Source: Streptomyces sp. ALI-76-A
Lineage (GTDB): Bacteria > Actinomycetota > Actinomycetes > Streptomycetales > Streptomycetaceae
Length of the DNA: 64,000 nt
Reading direction: 5' to 3'
Assembly (NCBI RefSeq): GCF_030287445.1
Contig: NZ_JASVWB010000002.1
Span: 4,836,001 to 4,900,000 of the forward strand
Position 1 is the first letter of the stretch, and each line of letters opens with the position of its first letter. Below, piece after piece: positions 44,019 to 52,582 of the stretch. The translations under genes were made by a program, and so were the position numbers. The notes below the pieces were generated by a model. The model was not told the DNA's origin and ran no database searches. It was given only the letters and a program-made list of their open reading frames with translations.

Positions 44019-45175
44019 GCCGTGACCAGGACGGGCGGCGTCATCTGCACGTCCCCCATGAGCCCTACGCGGCGCGCGAGCCGGGGACGACCGAGCAACA
44101 GCCGAAGCAATCGCACACTGGGAACGGAACTGTGAACCACGGCCTCGACGACCAGAGCCCGACCGGGCTCGACTCGGACGAGCTGGCACTGCGCAACCTG
44201 CTGCACCAGGCGGTCCAGGAGGTCGAGCCGCGCGACGGCACGCTGGACCACCTGCGCAAGGCGGTCCCCGCGCGACGGGCACGCAAGCGGCAGGCCGTCG
44301 TCGGCATGGCCGCGGCCGCCCTCTTCATCGGCACCGCGATCCCGGCCCTGTGGCACGTCTCCGGCTCCCCCGGCCTGGGCGCCGACCCCTCCATCGCGGG
44401 GCACGGCTCGCAGGCGCAGGGCGGTGCCGGTGAGGGGAAGGGCCCGGACGGCGGTGAGAGCGCGCCCGGCGACGCCCCGGACAAGACCCGGGACAAGGAA
44501 GAGGCGGCGGAGCAGGAGGCCGAGAAGGACAAGGCCACGGGCAGCGGAACCGGCTCCAGCGGCGACTCCGACACACCGTCCACCAGCGCGGCGGGCACCC
44601 CGGTGTGCACGGCCGCCGAGATCGGCTCGCCCACCCAGGCCGTCAACGGCCCCGACTCCCTGGGCGCGGTCTACGGCACCTTCCGCTTCACCAACGTCTC
44701 GGGCGCGAGCTGTACGGTCAGCGGCCCCGGCACGGTCTCGCCGACCCCGCTGGGCGCGGCGGACGCCACCAAGATCAGTACGGTCCGGCACGTCGCCGGG
44801 GACGCGGCGACGGGCCTGCCCGACCCGTCCCTGGAGATGGCCTCCCTGCTGCTCGAGCCGGGTTCCTCGTACGAGGTGAAGTTCGCCTGGGTCCCCTCGG
44901 AGACCTGCCCCACGACCGGCGACAACTCCTCCGGCGACACCGGCAACCCGACCCCCGACCCCACGCCCACGGACGGCCCCACCCCGGACACCGGCACCAC
45001 CACGGGCGGCGACACCACCGGCACGTCGCCGCAACTGCTGCCCGGGGAGGGCACGGCCGAGGGCAGTGTCACCGTGACCAACACGGCGGAGGGCGGCGCG
45101 CCGTCCGTCTCCGCGACGCTGACGAACGCGTGCGCCGGGACGGTGTACTGGACGGGCGTCCTGGCGGGGGCGTGA
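44015..45175 (+). CDS. Membrane protein paired with the ECF sigma factor (putative anti-sigma-like partner)
   Basis: 386 residues from ATG 44015 (4-bp overlap with the sigma gene). About 90 cytosolic residues (NLLHQAVQEVEPRDGTLDHL) precede one membrane segment (AVVGMAAAALFIGTAIPAL). The external part has an acidic Gly/Glu-rich stretch, then a DUF4232-like domain split by an insertion (GTFRFTNVSGASCTVSGPGT) and a Pro/Thr-rich loop (NPTPDPTPTDGPTPD). No zinc-binding ZAS motif is seen, so anti-sigma function is inferred from coupling and topology only. Confidence 0.7.
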   Translation: MSRDQDGRRHLHVPHEPYAAREPGTTEQQPKQSHTGNGTVNHGLDDQSPTGLDSDELALRNLLHQAVQEVEPRDGTLDHLRKAVPARRARKRQAVVGMAAAALFIGTAIPALWHVSGSPGLGADPSIAGHGSQAQGGAGEGKGPDGGESAPGDAPDKTRDKEEAAEQEAEKDKATGSGTGSSGDSDTPSTSAAGTPVCTAAEIGSPTQAVNGPDSLGAVYGTFRFTNVSGASCTVSGPGTVSPTPLGAADATKISTVRHVAGDAATGLPDPSLEMASLLLEPGSSYEVKFAWVPSETCPTTGDNSSGDTGNPTPDPTPTDGPTPDTGTTTGGDTTGTSPQLLPGEGTAEGSVTVTNTAEGGAPSVSATLTNACAGTVYWTGVLAGA

Positions 45176-45180
45176 CGGAG

Positions 45181-45240
45181 GCGTGCCTCGGGCGAGGGGG
45201 CAGGCGGCCGGTGCGTCTCGGGTGAGGGGGCAGGCGGCCG
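45181..45240. repeat. Two 30-bp tandem units after the anti-sigma-like gene
   Basis: 45181-45210 and 45211-45240 are near-identical units ending in gagggggcaggcggccg, with a few differences at the start. They begin 5 bp after the stop. The remaining gap to 45377 is GC-rich with no other feature. Confidence 0.8.
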
Positions 45241-45377
45241 GGGCACGACCCATGCCGGCAGGCGCGGGCCACCCGATCGCCCCGGGTCTCAGCCCCGTCG
45301 GCAGGCGCCGGGCCGCATGACCACCGGGGCGCCAGTCCCGCCGTACCCGGCCCGGTGCACCGGGGCAGCAGTCCGCC

Positions 45378-46172
45378 TCACCTGGCCCCGGCGTCCGCCG
45401 TCACCGGCTCGTCCTCGGGGACCAGGCCCAGTTCCGCGTCGCGGGCGAACTCCACCTCGCGTCGCAGCAGCCGGAACCACATGAACACCACGAAGCCGGC
45501 GAAGACGAACCACTCACCGGTGTACCCGAGGTTCTGGAACGCCTTCAGATCCAGTCCGGTCCCCGCGGGCGCCGTCGCCGGCACGGCCGTCATCCCGGAG
45601 TCCGCCCGGCTCAGCGTGACCCACGCGTCGTACACGTCGTACGGCACCAGGTTCACCAGCGACGCCGCGCTGATCGCCGCGGTCTGCCCGGCCGGCAGGC
45701 CTCCCCGCGCGCTGACCCCGTTGTCCCCGGGCGTCTCGGACGCCTGTAGCGCACCGGCGACACTCACCTCACCGCTCGGCGGGGCGGGTGCCTTCGCCGG
45801 GTCGGGCGTGCCCGGCAGCCAGCCCCGGACGACGGGCAGCGCCTTGCCCGCGTCGGTACGCAGCAGGGTGAGGACGTAGTAACCCTTCCTGCCGTCCAGG
45901 TCGCGGTCCGGGACGAGCAGCTGCCGGTCGTAGCGCCCGGTCGCGGTGGCCAGTCGGCCGGAGGTCGCCTTGTCCACGGGCAGCAGCTCGCTCAGGGGGC
46001 GGGCGGCCTGCCGCTCGTTGGACGCGACCCGCGCGTCCGCGGTGCGCTGGTCCTGCATCCGGTCCTCGAAGCGGCTCAGCTGCCACGACCCCATGAAGAC
46101 GCAGAAAGGGATGGCGAGCAGCACGAAGACGTTGATCCCCCACCAACGGGGCGTCAGCAGAAACCGGTACAC
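45378..46172 (-). CDS. SURF1 family cytochrome oxidase assembly protein
   Basis: 264 residues from GTG 46172; GTG 46181 with GGGAG upstream is an alternative adding three residues. Two membrane segments bracket an external domain: WWGINVFVLLAIPFCVFMGS at the N-terminus and YTGEWFVFAGFVVFMWFRLL at the C-terminus, the second followed by a charged tail. Internal VVRGWLPGTPDPAKAPAPPS is the SURF1 family GW region. SURF1 helps insert heme a into cytochrome c oxidase. Its position here is without other oxidase genes. Length is slightly above the bacterial average. Confidence 0.88.
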   Translation of the reverse strand: MYRFLLTPRWWGINVFVLLAIPFCVFMGSWQLSRFEDRMQDQRTADARVASNERQAARPLSELLPVDKATSGRLATATGRYDRQLLVPDRDLDGRKGYYVLTLLRTDAGKALPVVRGWLPGTPDPAKAPAPPSGEVSVAGALQASETPGDNGVSARGGLPAGQTAAISAASLVNLVPYDVYDAWVTLSRADSGMTAVPATAPAGTGLDLKAFQNLGYTGEWFVFAGFVVFMWFRLLRREVEFARDAELGLVPEDEPVTADAGAR

Positions 46173-46351
46173 GCCTTCCACGGTACGGGGCTCCCGCCCC
46201 CGGCCGGGCCGCGGGGTCGGTGCCGGCCGGGCGCTTATCCGCCGCTCGACGGGGCGGGGAAGGTGAGGAGACAGCGAGGGACCGGTCGAAGTTGTCCACA
46301 GGCTGGGGGCCTGGCCAGCGGACGGTCGGTCGGGACAGGCAGTATGGGGCC

Positions 46352-48169
46352 ATGACTGAGAGCAAGGGGTCCGCCTCGCCCGGGCGGAACGAGGAGATGC
46401 CGGACTGGGAGAAGCGCTTCCGGGCGCCCCGGGTGTCACTGCCCGACTGGGCACAGGACGCGCCGGACCGCTCCCTGTTCGTGTCGAACGCGACAGGGAC
46501 CTACGAGCTGTACGCATGGGACCGGGCGACCGGCGAGCAGCGCCAGGTGACCGACCGGCCGAACGGCACCACGGACGGCGTGCTCTCCCCGGACGGCGCG
46601 TGGGTGTGGTGGTTCGACGACAAGGACGGCGACGAGTTCGGCGTCTGGCGCCGCCAGCCCTTCGCCGGCGGAGCGGACGAACCGGCCGCACCGGGCCTGG
46701 AGGCCTCCTACCCGGCGGGCCTGGCCCTCGGCCGGGACGGCCGCACGGCGGTCGTGGGCCGCTCCACCGACGAGGACGGCACGACGATCCACCTGTGCCG
46801 CGTCGGCGAGGACCCGGTGGAGATCTACCGCCACCGGGAGTCCGCGGGCGTCGGCGACCTCTCCCACGACGGCTCCCTGATCGCCGTCGAGCACACCGAG
46901 CACGGCGACGCGATGCACTCCGCGCTGCGCGTCCTGCGTCCGGACGGCACACCGGTCGCCGACCTCGACGACACCAAGGGCGGCACGCAGGAGCTCGGCC
47001 TGGAGGTCCTCGGCTTCGCCCCGGTGGACGGCGACACCCGCCTGCTCATCGGGCATCAGCGGCGAGGCCGCTGGGAGCCGCTGGTGTGGAACGTGGCCAC
47101 CGGCGAGGAGAGCGACCTCGACCTGGACCTGCCCGGTGACGTCGGCGCCGAGTGGTACCCGGACGGCACCGGCCTGCTGATCTCGCACAGCTTCGAGGCG
47201 CGCGGCGAACTCTTCCGGTACGACCTGGCGACCCGCGAACTGGTCAAGGTCCCCACCCCGCCGGGCGGGGTCTCCGGGGCGACGGCCCGCCCCGACGGCA
47301 GCGTGGAGTACCTATGGTCCTCGGCGGCCGAACCGCCGTCGGTCCGCTCGACGACCGGCGGGACCGTCCTGGACCCGCCCGGGATGAAGTCCCCGGGATC
47401 GGTGCCGGTGGAGGACGTGTGGGTGGAGGGCCCCGGCGGCCGCATCCACGCCCTGGTCCAGAGGCCGGCGGGCGCGACCGGCCCCCTGCCCACGGTCTTC
47501 GACATCCACGGCGGTCCCACCTGGCACGACAGCGACGCCTTCGCGGCCGGCCCGGCGGCCTGGGTCGACCACGGGTACGCGGTGGTCCGCGTCAACTACC
47601 GCGGCTCGACGGGATACGGCCGCGCCTGGACCGACGCCCTGAAGCACCGGGTCGGCCTGATCGAGCTGGAGGACATCGCGGCGGTCCGGGAGTGGGCGGT
47701 CACCTCGGGCCTGGCGGACCCCTCCCGCCTCGTCCTGACCGGCGGCTCCTGGGGCGGCTACCTCACCCTGCTCGGCCTGGGCACCCAGCCCGACGCGTGG
47801 ACCGTGGGCATCGCGGCGGTCCCGGTCGCCGACTACGTCACGGCGTACCACGACGAGATGGAAGCCCTGAAGGCCATGGACCGCACCCTGCTGGGCGGCA
47901 CCCCGGAGGAGGTCCCGGAGCGCTTCGAGGCGTCGTCCCCGCTGACCTACGTCGACCAGGTCAAGGCCCCCGTGTACATCTCGGCCGGCGTCAACGACCC
48001 CCGCTGCCCGATCCGCCAGGTCGACAACTACGTCAAGCGGCTGGAGGCGAGAGGAGCGGTGCACGAGGTGTACCGCTACGACGCCGGGCACGGCTCCCTG
48101 GTGGTGGACGAACGGATCAAGCAGGTGAGACTGGAACTGGACTTCGCGGCGCGGCACTTGGGGGGATGA
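46352..48169 (+). CDS. S9-family prolyl oligopeptidase-like peptidase
   Basis: 605 residues from ATG 46352. The N-terminal ~390 residues resemble a seven-bladed beta-propeller (repeats such as TYELYAWDRATGEQRQVTD and SPDGAWVWWFDDKDGDEFGV). The C-terminal alpha/beta hydrolase has nucleophile Ser466 in TGGSWGGYLTLLGLG, oxyanion region FDIHGGPTWHDSD and a likely His in YDAGHGSLVV. Substrates would be short peptides. No signal peptide, so cytosolic. It is divergent from SURF1 with 179 bp between. Confidence 0.92.
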   Translation: MTESKGSASPGRNEEMPDWEKRFRAPRVSLPDWAQDAPDRSLFVSNATGTYELYAWDRATGEQRQVTDRPNGTTDGVLSPDGAWVWWFDDKDGDEFGVWRRQPFAGGADEPAAPGLEASYPAGLALGRDGRTAVVGRSTDEDGTTIHLCRVGEDPVEIYRHRESAGVGDLSHDGSLIAVEHTEHGDAMHSALRVLRPDGTPVADLDDTKGGTQELGLEVLGFAPVDGDTRLLIGHQRRGRWEPLVWNVATGEESDLDLDLPGDVGAEWYPDGTGLLISHSFEARGELFRYDLATRELVKVPTPPGGVSGATARPDGSVEYLWSSAAEPPSVRSTTGGTVLDPPGMKSPGSVPVEDVWVEGPGGRIHALVQRPAGATGPLPTVFDIHGGPTWHDSDAFAAGPAAWVDHGYAVVRVNYRGSTGYGRAWTDALKHRVGLIELEDIAAVREWAVTSGLADPSRLVLTGGSWGGYLTLLGLGTQPDAWTVGIAAVPVADYVTAYHDEMEALKAMDRTLLGGTPEEVPERFEASSPLTYVDQVKAPVYISAGVNDPRCPIRQVDNYVKRLEARGAVHEVYRYDAGHGSLVVDERIKQVRLELDFAARHLGG

Positions 48170-48255
48170 CGCCGGGCCCGTCCCGTGGCGGCGGGCCGAG
48201 CCGGGCGGTGGGCGGCCCAGCCGGGGGGCGGGAGAGCTTCCTGGGCCGTTCCCCC

Positions 48256-48300
48256 GTGTCCCACGTGCCGTGCGTGTCCCAGGTGCCGTGCGTGTCGCAC
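48256..48300. repeat. 18-bp tandem repeats between the S9 peptidase and the channel gene
   Basis: gtgtcccacgtgccgtgc (48256) and gtgtcccaggtgccgtgc (48274) are adjacent units, followed by a partial third at 48292. They end just before the convergent channel gene stop. No terminator stem is clear in this 136-bp gap. Confidence 0.75.
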
Positions 48301-48305
48301 CCGCC

Positions 48306-50351
48306 CTACGTGCCCGCCCGCTCCCGCCGGGCCCGCCGTCCCAGCAGCTCCGCCAGTCCCCGACGCGTGGCGGCCAGCACGACCCGGTCCGTGCCCCGCA
48401 GCACGTACGTGTCCGGCAGGTCCCACACCAGCCCCGAACCGCCCGCCCGCCGCACCTCCTCGTACGCCCCCGGGGCGGCCGACTCCTCCCGTCGGCCGCC
48501 GGGGACCCGCGTGTCCAGCGCCAGCACCCGCCAGGCACCCGCCCGGAACGCCTGCCCGACCGTCTTCCCCTCCAGCTGCGGATGCCCGCCCACCTCGACG
48601 GCCGCGAACAGCAGCACCCGCCGCTCGACCGGTATCGCCCCGAGGATCTGCCGCCCCATCATCGCCCCGGCGAACGCGGGCGCCGCCAGGTGCGACACAC
48701 TCCGGCTCCGCGTGGACGCCCCCGGGTGCGCGGCCCGCAGGGTCCGGTACACGGCGGTCGCGAAGTCGTCGTCGTACAGCCGCAGCACGACACGCAGGTC
48801 GGGCCGTACGGATCGCGCGTACAGCACGGCCTCCAGATTCGTCGTGTCCGCGCTGGTCACCGCGAGCAGGGTCCGGGCGCGGTGGATCTTGGCGGCCTCC
48901 AGGACGCCCTCCTGGGTGACGTCGCCGAGCACCACCGGCACCCGCAGCCGCCGGGCCGTCGCGAGCCCGCGCGCCTCGGGGTCGGCCTCGACGCAGACCA
49001 CGGGAATGTGCAGTTCACGCAGCCGCGTCAGCACACGCGTGCCGATCTTCCCGAGGCCGAGCAGGACGACGTGCCCGCCGAGCCCGCGCGGCGGCTTGCG
49101 CAGCGCGGACGCGCTCCGGAAGGTGCCCAGCGCCTCGAGCACGGCGGCCAGCAGCACCGGAAGCAGCAGTAACCCGACCAGACCGGAGAGGAGCTGAAGG
49201 ATCTGCCGGCCCGTGGACTGTCCGAGGGCGGGGTCGTCGATGGCGAAGAGGTCGAGCAGCGTCAGATAGAAGGCACCCAGCGGATGCATGTCGGTGACCA
49301 GCCACAACGCCACCGCGAGCGCGACCACACACCCCACCAGTCCGGCCAGCGACCACCGCAGCCGCCGCGAGAACAGGGAGGCGAACGGCGGGACGATCCC
49401 GCGCCCGGCGGACAGCGCCGGACCGGAGTACGACACCTGCTCCAGCACGACGGTCCCGCGCCCGGTGGCGGCCCGTACCGCCGCCGCGTCCGGCAGCAGC
49501 CGCGGCCCCTGGTCCCCGCTGCTCTCCGAACCGTCCGCGCCTGCCGGGTCGTTGCTGGTCGCGGAGAGCAGGGCCAGCGTGGCCAGCCCGGGACCGGCCA
49601 CCTCGCCGGGGCCCGGCGGCGGCCGTTCCACCGCGCGGAGCAGCAGTCCGTCGGTCTGGACGACCTTGCTGGTGCCGACGATCGCGGTGGCGGCCAGCGC
49701 GGGCGCGGCCGTGTCCGCGTCGGACAGGACGGTCGTGGAGGTGTCGAACACCGCGCCCGGCCCCGTCGGGTCGCCCGTCGCCAACGCCGCGGCCTGATCC
49801 AGGAGTTCCTCGATGTGCTGGCCCAACCGCCGGTTGTACAGCCGCAGGACGAGCCGCAGCCGGGGGTTGAGGCGGCGGGCGGTGAGGGCCGCGCGGATGT
49901 TGGTCTCGTCGTCGTCGTAGACCAGCGCGAGCGCCGCCGCCCGCTCCACGCCCGCCGCGGCGAGGACGGCCTCGGTCGGCTCGGTGGCCTCCAGTGTCCG
50001 CCCCCGGTCCCGGCCGCTCCCGAGCGGGTCCCCCGGGCCGGCGGCGGACGCGTCCGAAGTGCCGTTGCCCCCGGCCCGGTTGACAGCCGCGTTCACCACC
50101 CGGTCGAGCAGCGCGGACGCCGTGCGGGCCCGGCCGACAACCGGGGGCCGTACCCCGTGCTCGGCGGGCGGTACGACGAGCGTGACCTGCTCCCCGTACA
50201 CCCCGCGCAGTTCGGCGGCCAGCCGGTGCGCGAGCCCGTCGTCGCCGCACACCACCATGGGCGCGGCCGGGTCACCCGGCGGACTCTGCTGCGGAAGGCT
50301 TGCCACGAGGGAAGAGACTGCCTCATCGGGACGGATGGTTCCAGCACGCAT
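48306..50351 (-). CDS. Double TrkA-N/RCK-domain two-helix ion channel
   Basis: 681 residues. An N-terminal Rossmann domain (PMVVCGDDGLAHRLAAELRG, residues ~30-235) is followed by two membrane segments, SLAGLVGCVVALAVALWLVT (~331) and QLLSGLVGLLLLPVLLAAVL (~380). A second RCK domain has GHVVLLGLGKIGTRVLTRLR (~425) and ARTLLAVTSADTTNLEAVLY. The pore region DPALGQSTGRQ lacks a clear TVGYG-type filter, so ion selectivity is uncertain. The first domain has lost its glycine pattern and may not bind NAD. ATG 50351 abuts the 15-bp repeat array. Confidence 0.85.
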   Translation of the reverse strand: MRAGTIRPDEAVSSLVASLPQQSPPGDPAAPMVVCGDDGLAHRLAAELRGVYGEQVTLVVPPAEHGVRPPVVGRARTASALLDRVVNAAVNRAGGNGTSDASAAGPGDPLGSGRDRGRTLEATEPTEAVLAAAGVERAAALALVYDDDETNIRAALTARRLNPRLRLVLRLYNRRLGQHIEELLDQAAALATGDPTGPGAVFDTSTTVLSDADTAAPALAATAIVGTSKVVQTDGLLLRAVERPPPGPGEVAGPGLATLALLSATSNDPAGADGSESSGDQGPRLLPDAAAVRAATGRGTVVLEQVSYSGPALSAGRGIVPPFASLFSRRLRWSLAGLVGCVVALAVALWLVTDMHPLGAFYLTLLDLFAIDDPALGQSTGRQILQLLSGLVGLLLLPVLLAAVLEALGTFRSASALRKPPRGLGGHVVLLGLGKIGTRVLTRLRELHIPVVCVEADPEARGLATARRLRVPVVLGDVTQEGVLEAAKIHRARTLLAVTSADTTNLEAVLYARSVRPDLRVVLRLYDDDFATAVYRTLRAAHPGASTRSRSVSHLAAPAFAGAMMGRQILGAIPVERRVLLFAAVEVGGHPQLEGKTVGQAFRAGAWRVLALDTRVPGGRREESAAPGAYEEVRRAGGSGLVWDLPDTYVLRGTDRVVLAATRRGLAELLGRRARRERAGT

Positions 50352-50357
50352 TCGTCG

Positions 50358-50477
50358 CGACGAACAGCATCACGACGAACAGCATCACGACGGACAGCAT
50401 CACGACGGACATCATCGCGACGAAGACCGTCGCGACGAAGACCGTCGCGACGAAGACCGTCGCGACGAACGTCCTTG
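50358..50477. repeat. Eight-unit 15-bp tandem array between a channel and a permease
   Basis: Eight contiguous 15-bp units from 50358 to 50477. Four resemble cgacgaacagcatca, three are identical cgacgaagaccgtcg, and the last is cgacgaacgtccttg, followed by two degenerate 14-bp copies. The array lies in the 281-bp divergent gap (50352-50632), starting 6 bp from the channel ATG. Adjacent sequence shows GGAGG before the permease start and no clear promoter. Confidence 0.9.
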
Positions 50478-50632
50478 CGTGAACGTCCTTGCGTGAACGT
50501 CATGGTGAGCAACCTCGTTGTGACGAACGCCGGCGCGGCGAGACGCCGTCGCGATGAACGCCGGCGCCCTGCCCGCCGTATGCATGGGGAGGGAATCCAG
50601 CGCCCTTTCGCACCACCGGAGGTACCTCGGCC

Positions 50633-51676
50633 GTGGCCGTCACCAGAGCAGCCCCGAAGGACACCGGGGCGGACAGCAGTCCGGCGCCGGACACGCAGGG
50701 GCCGGGCGGCCAGGACACGGAGGGCACCCGGCGTCTCAGCTCCCCCCTCGCCCTCACCCTGGTGCTGCTTCTCATGGTGCTGGCGCAGGGACCGATCCGG
50801 CAGGCGCTGTCCGCGCCGGTGATGCAGAGCTGGACGACCGTGTTCGTCGCGGTCGTCGTACAGGCGCTGCCCTTCCTGGTGCTGGGGGTGCTGCTGTCGG
50901 CGGCGATCGCGGTGTTCGTCCCGCCGTCCTTCTTCGCCCGCGTGCTGCCGAAGCGGCCCGCCCTCGCGGTCCCCGTGGCGGGCGCGGCGGGCGCGGTGCT
51001 GCCGGGCTGCGAGTGTGCGTCCGTACCGGTGGCGGGGGCGCTGGTCCGGCGCGGTGTCGCCCCGGCCGCCGCGCTCACCTTCCTGCTGTCCGCCCCGGCG
51101 ATCAACCCGATCGTGCTGACGGCGACCGCCGTCGCCTTCCCCGACGACCCCGGGATGGTCCTCGCCCGGTTCGTCGCGAGCCTGCTGGTGGCGTGTGCGA
51201 TGGGCTGGCTGTGGCAGCGGCTCGGCAAGGCCGACTGGCTGCGCCCGCCGGCCCGCGCGGCCTACGACGGCCAGAGCAGGGGCGCCGCGTTCTGGGGCTC
51301 CGTCCGGCACGACGTGATGCACGCCGGGGGATTCCTGGTGGTGGGCGCGATGGCCGCGGCGACCCTCAAGGCGGTCGTCCCGGAGCAGTGGATGCAGGCC
51401 ACGGCGGACCATCCGGTGCTGTCCGTGCTCGCGCTCGCGGTCCTCGCCGTGCTGCTGTCGATCTGCTCGGAGGCGGACGCGTTCGTGGCGGCCTCGCTGT
51501 CGCAGTTCTCGCTCACCGCGCGGCTGGCGTTCCTGGTCGTCGGCCCGATGGTCGACCTGAAGCTGTTCGCGATGCAGGCGGGCACCTTCGGCCGGGGCTT
51601 CGCCCTGCGCTTCGCCCCCGCCACCTTCGTCCTGGCCGTCGCCGTGTCGGTCCTGACCGGGGCGGTGCTCCTGTGA
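50633..51676 (+). CDS. YraQ/DUF318-type permease
   Basis: 347 residues from GTG 50633, with GGAGG about 10 bases upstream. About eight hydrophobic segments. The signature VLPGCECASVPVAGALVRRG and ALTFLLSAPAINPIV places it in the permease family that includes YraQ and ArsP. It is followed by its usual TIGR03943-type partner (overlapping by 4 bp). Substrate unproven; the histidine-rich partner suggests metal or metalloid handling. Confidence 0.85.
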   Translation: MAVTRAAPKDTGADSSPAPDTQGPGGQDTEGTRRLSSPLALTLVLLLMVLAQGPIRQALSAPVMQSWTTVFVAVVVQALPFLVLGVLLSAAIAVFVPPSFFARVLPKRPALAVPVAGAAGAVLPGCECASVPVAGALVRRGVAPAAALTFLLSAPAINPIVLTATAVAFPDDPGMVLARFVASLLVACAMGWLWQRLGKADWLRPPARAAYDGQSRGAAFWGSVRHDVMHAGGFLVVGAMAAATLKAVVPEQWMQATADHPVLSVLALAVLAVLLSICSEADAFVAASLSQFSLTARLAFLVVGPMVDLKLFAMQAGTFGRGFALRFAPATFVLAVAVSVLTGAVLL

Positions 51677-52572
51677 GCCGCCAGGCACAGGCCGCGGTCC
51701 TGTTCCTGCTCGGCGCGACCCTCCTGCACGCCGGCTTCACCGACTTGTACCTGCGGTACGTCAAGGCCGGCCTGCGCCCGCTGCTGCTGGCCTCCGGCGT
51801 CGTACTGATCGCGACGGCCCTAGCGACGGTGTGGTACGAGTGGCGGGCACCGAAGGAGGGCCACGGCCGCCGGGACGGGCACGCGGACGGCCAGGTCGAT
51901 GACGCGGACGGGCACGCGGACGGCCAGGTCGATGACGCGGACGGGCACGCGGACGGCCAGGTCGATGACGCGGACGGGCACGCGGACGGCCAGGTCGATG
52001 ACGCGGACGGCCACGAGGCAGGTCACCCGGACGGCCACGGGGACCCCGGCGACATCCACCCCCACCGCGAACCCCGCGTCTCCTGGCTCCTCGTCCTCCC
52101 CCTGCTCGCCCTGATCCTGGTCGCCCCGCCCGCCCTCGGCTCCTACAGCGCGCTGCGCACCGGTACGGCCCTCCAGCAGCCGTACGGGTACGCGGATCTC
52201 CCCGCCGACGGCACCCTGCGCCTCCACCTGGTCGACTACGCCGGCCGCGCGGTCTACGACCGAGGCCGGTCGCTGGAGGGCCGGCAGATCAAGGTCACCG
52301 GGTTCGTCGCCCTGGACCGCTCCGGCGCTCCCTACCTGGTCCGCATGGCCCTGAACTGCTGTGCCGCCGACGCCCAGCCGGTGAAGGTCGGCCTGACCGG
52401 CCGGATTCCCCCGGTCCTGCAACCGGACGCCTGGCTGGAGGTCACCGGCACCTACACCGCCCGCCGCAGCAAGGATCCGGTGAACGACGGCCCGATCCCG
52501 TACCTCGATGTCACGGGCGCCCGGCCGGTCCCGGCGCCGGCCGACCCGTACGACGAAACCCTCGACAACTGA
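51673..52572 (+). CDS. TIGR03943-family partner protein with His/Asp-rich repeat loop
   Basis: 299 residues from GTG 51673 (4-bp overlap with the permease). Two N-terminal membrane segments (VLFLLGATLLHAGFTDLYLR and LLLASGVVLIATALATVW), a His/Asp-rich loop, a third segment (WLLVLPLLALILVAPPALGS) and a C-terminal domain with LVRMALNCCAADAQPVKVGL. The loop has four tandem GHADGQVDDAD units, from four perfect 33-bp DNA repeats. Such loops usually bind zinc or other divalent metals. The paired permease gene supports a two-component transporter or efflux system. Confidence 0.82.
   Translation: MSRQAQAAVLFLLGATLLHAGFTDLYLRYVKAGLRPLLLASGVVLIATALATVWYEWRAPKEGHGRRDGHADGQVDDADGHADGQVDDADGHADGQVDDADGHADGQVDDADGHEAGHPDGHGDPGDIHPHREPRVSWLLVLPLLALILVAPPALGSYSALRTGTALQQPYGYADLPADGTLRLHLVDYAGRAVYDRGRSLEGRQIKVTGFVALDRSGAPYLVRMALNCCAADAQPVKVGLTGRIPPVLQPDAWLEVTGTYTARRSKDPVNDGPIPYLDVTGARPVPAPADPYDETLDN
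51874..52005 (+). repeat. Four perfect 33-bp coding repeats in the permease partner gene
   Basis: Units at 51874-51906, 51907-51939, 51940-51972 and 51973-52005 are identical and in frame, each encoding an 11-residue D-G-H-A-D-rich unit. Perfect identity suggests recent expansion. Confidence 0.92.
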
Positions 52573-52582
52573 CGACTGCCCG

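Noticed and set aside
48170..48305. Weak GC hairpin after the S9 peptidase gene as terminator
   Set aside because: The stem is short (6 bp) and imperfect and not distinguishable from background in this GC-rich repeat region.
50358..50477. CRISPR array
   Set aside because: Units are contiguous 15-mers with no unique spacers and no cas genes nearby; it is a simple tandem repeat.
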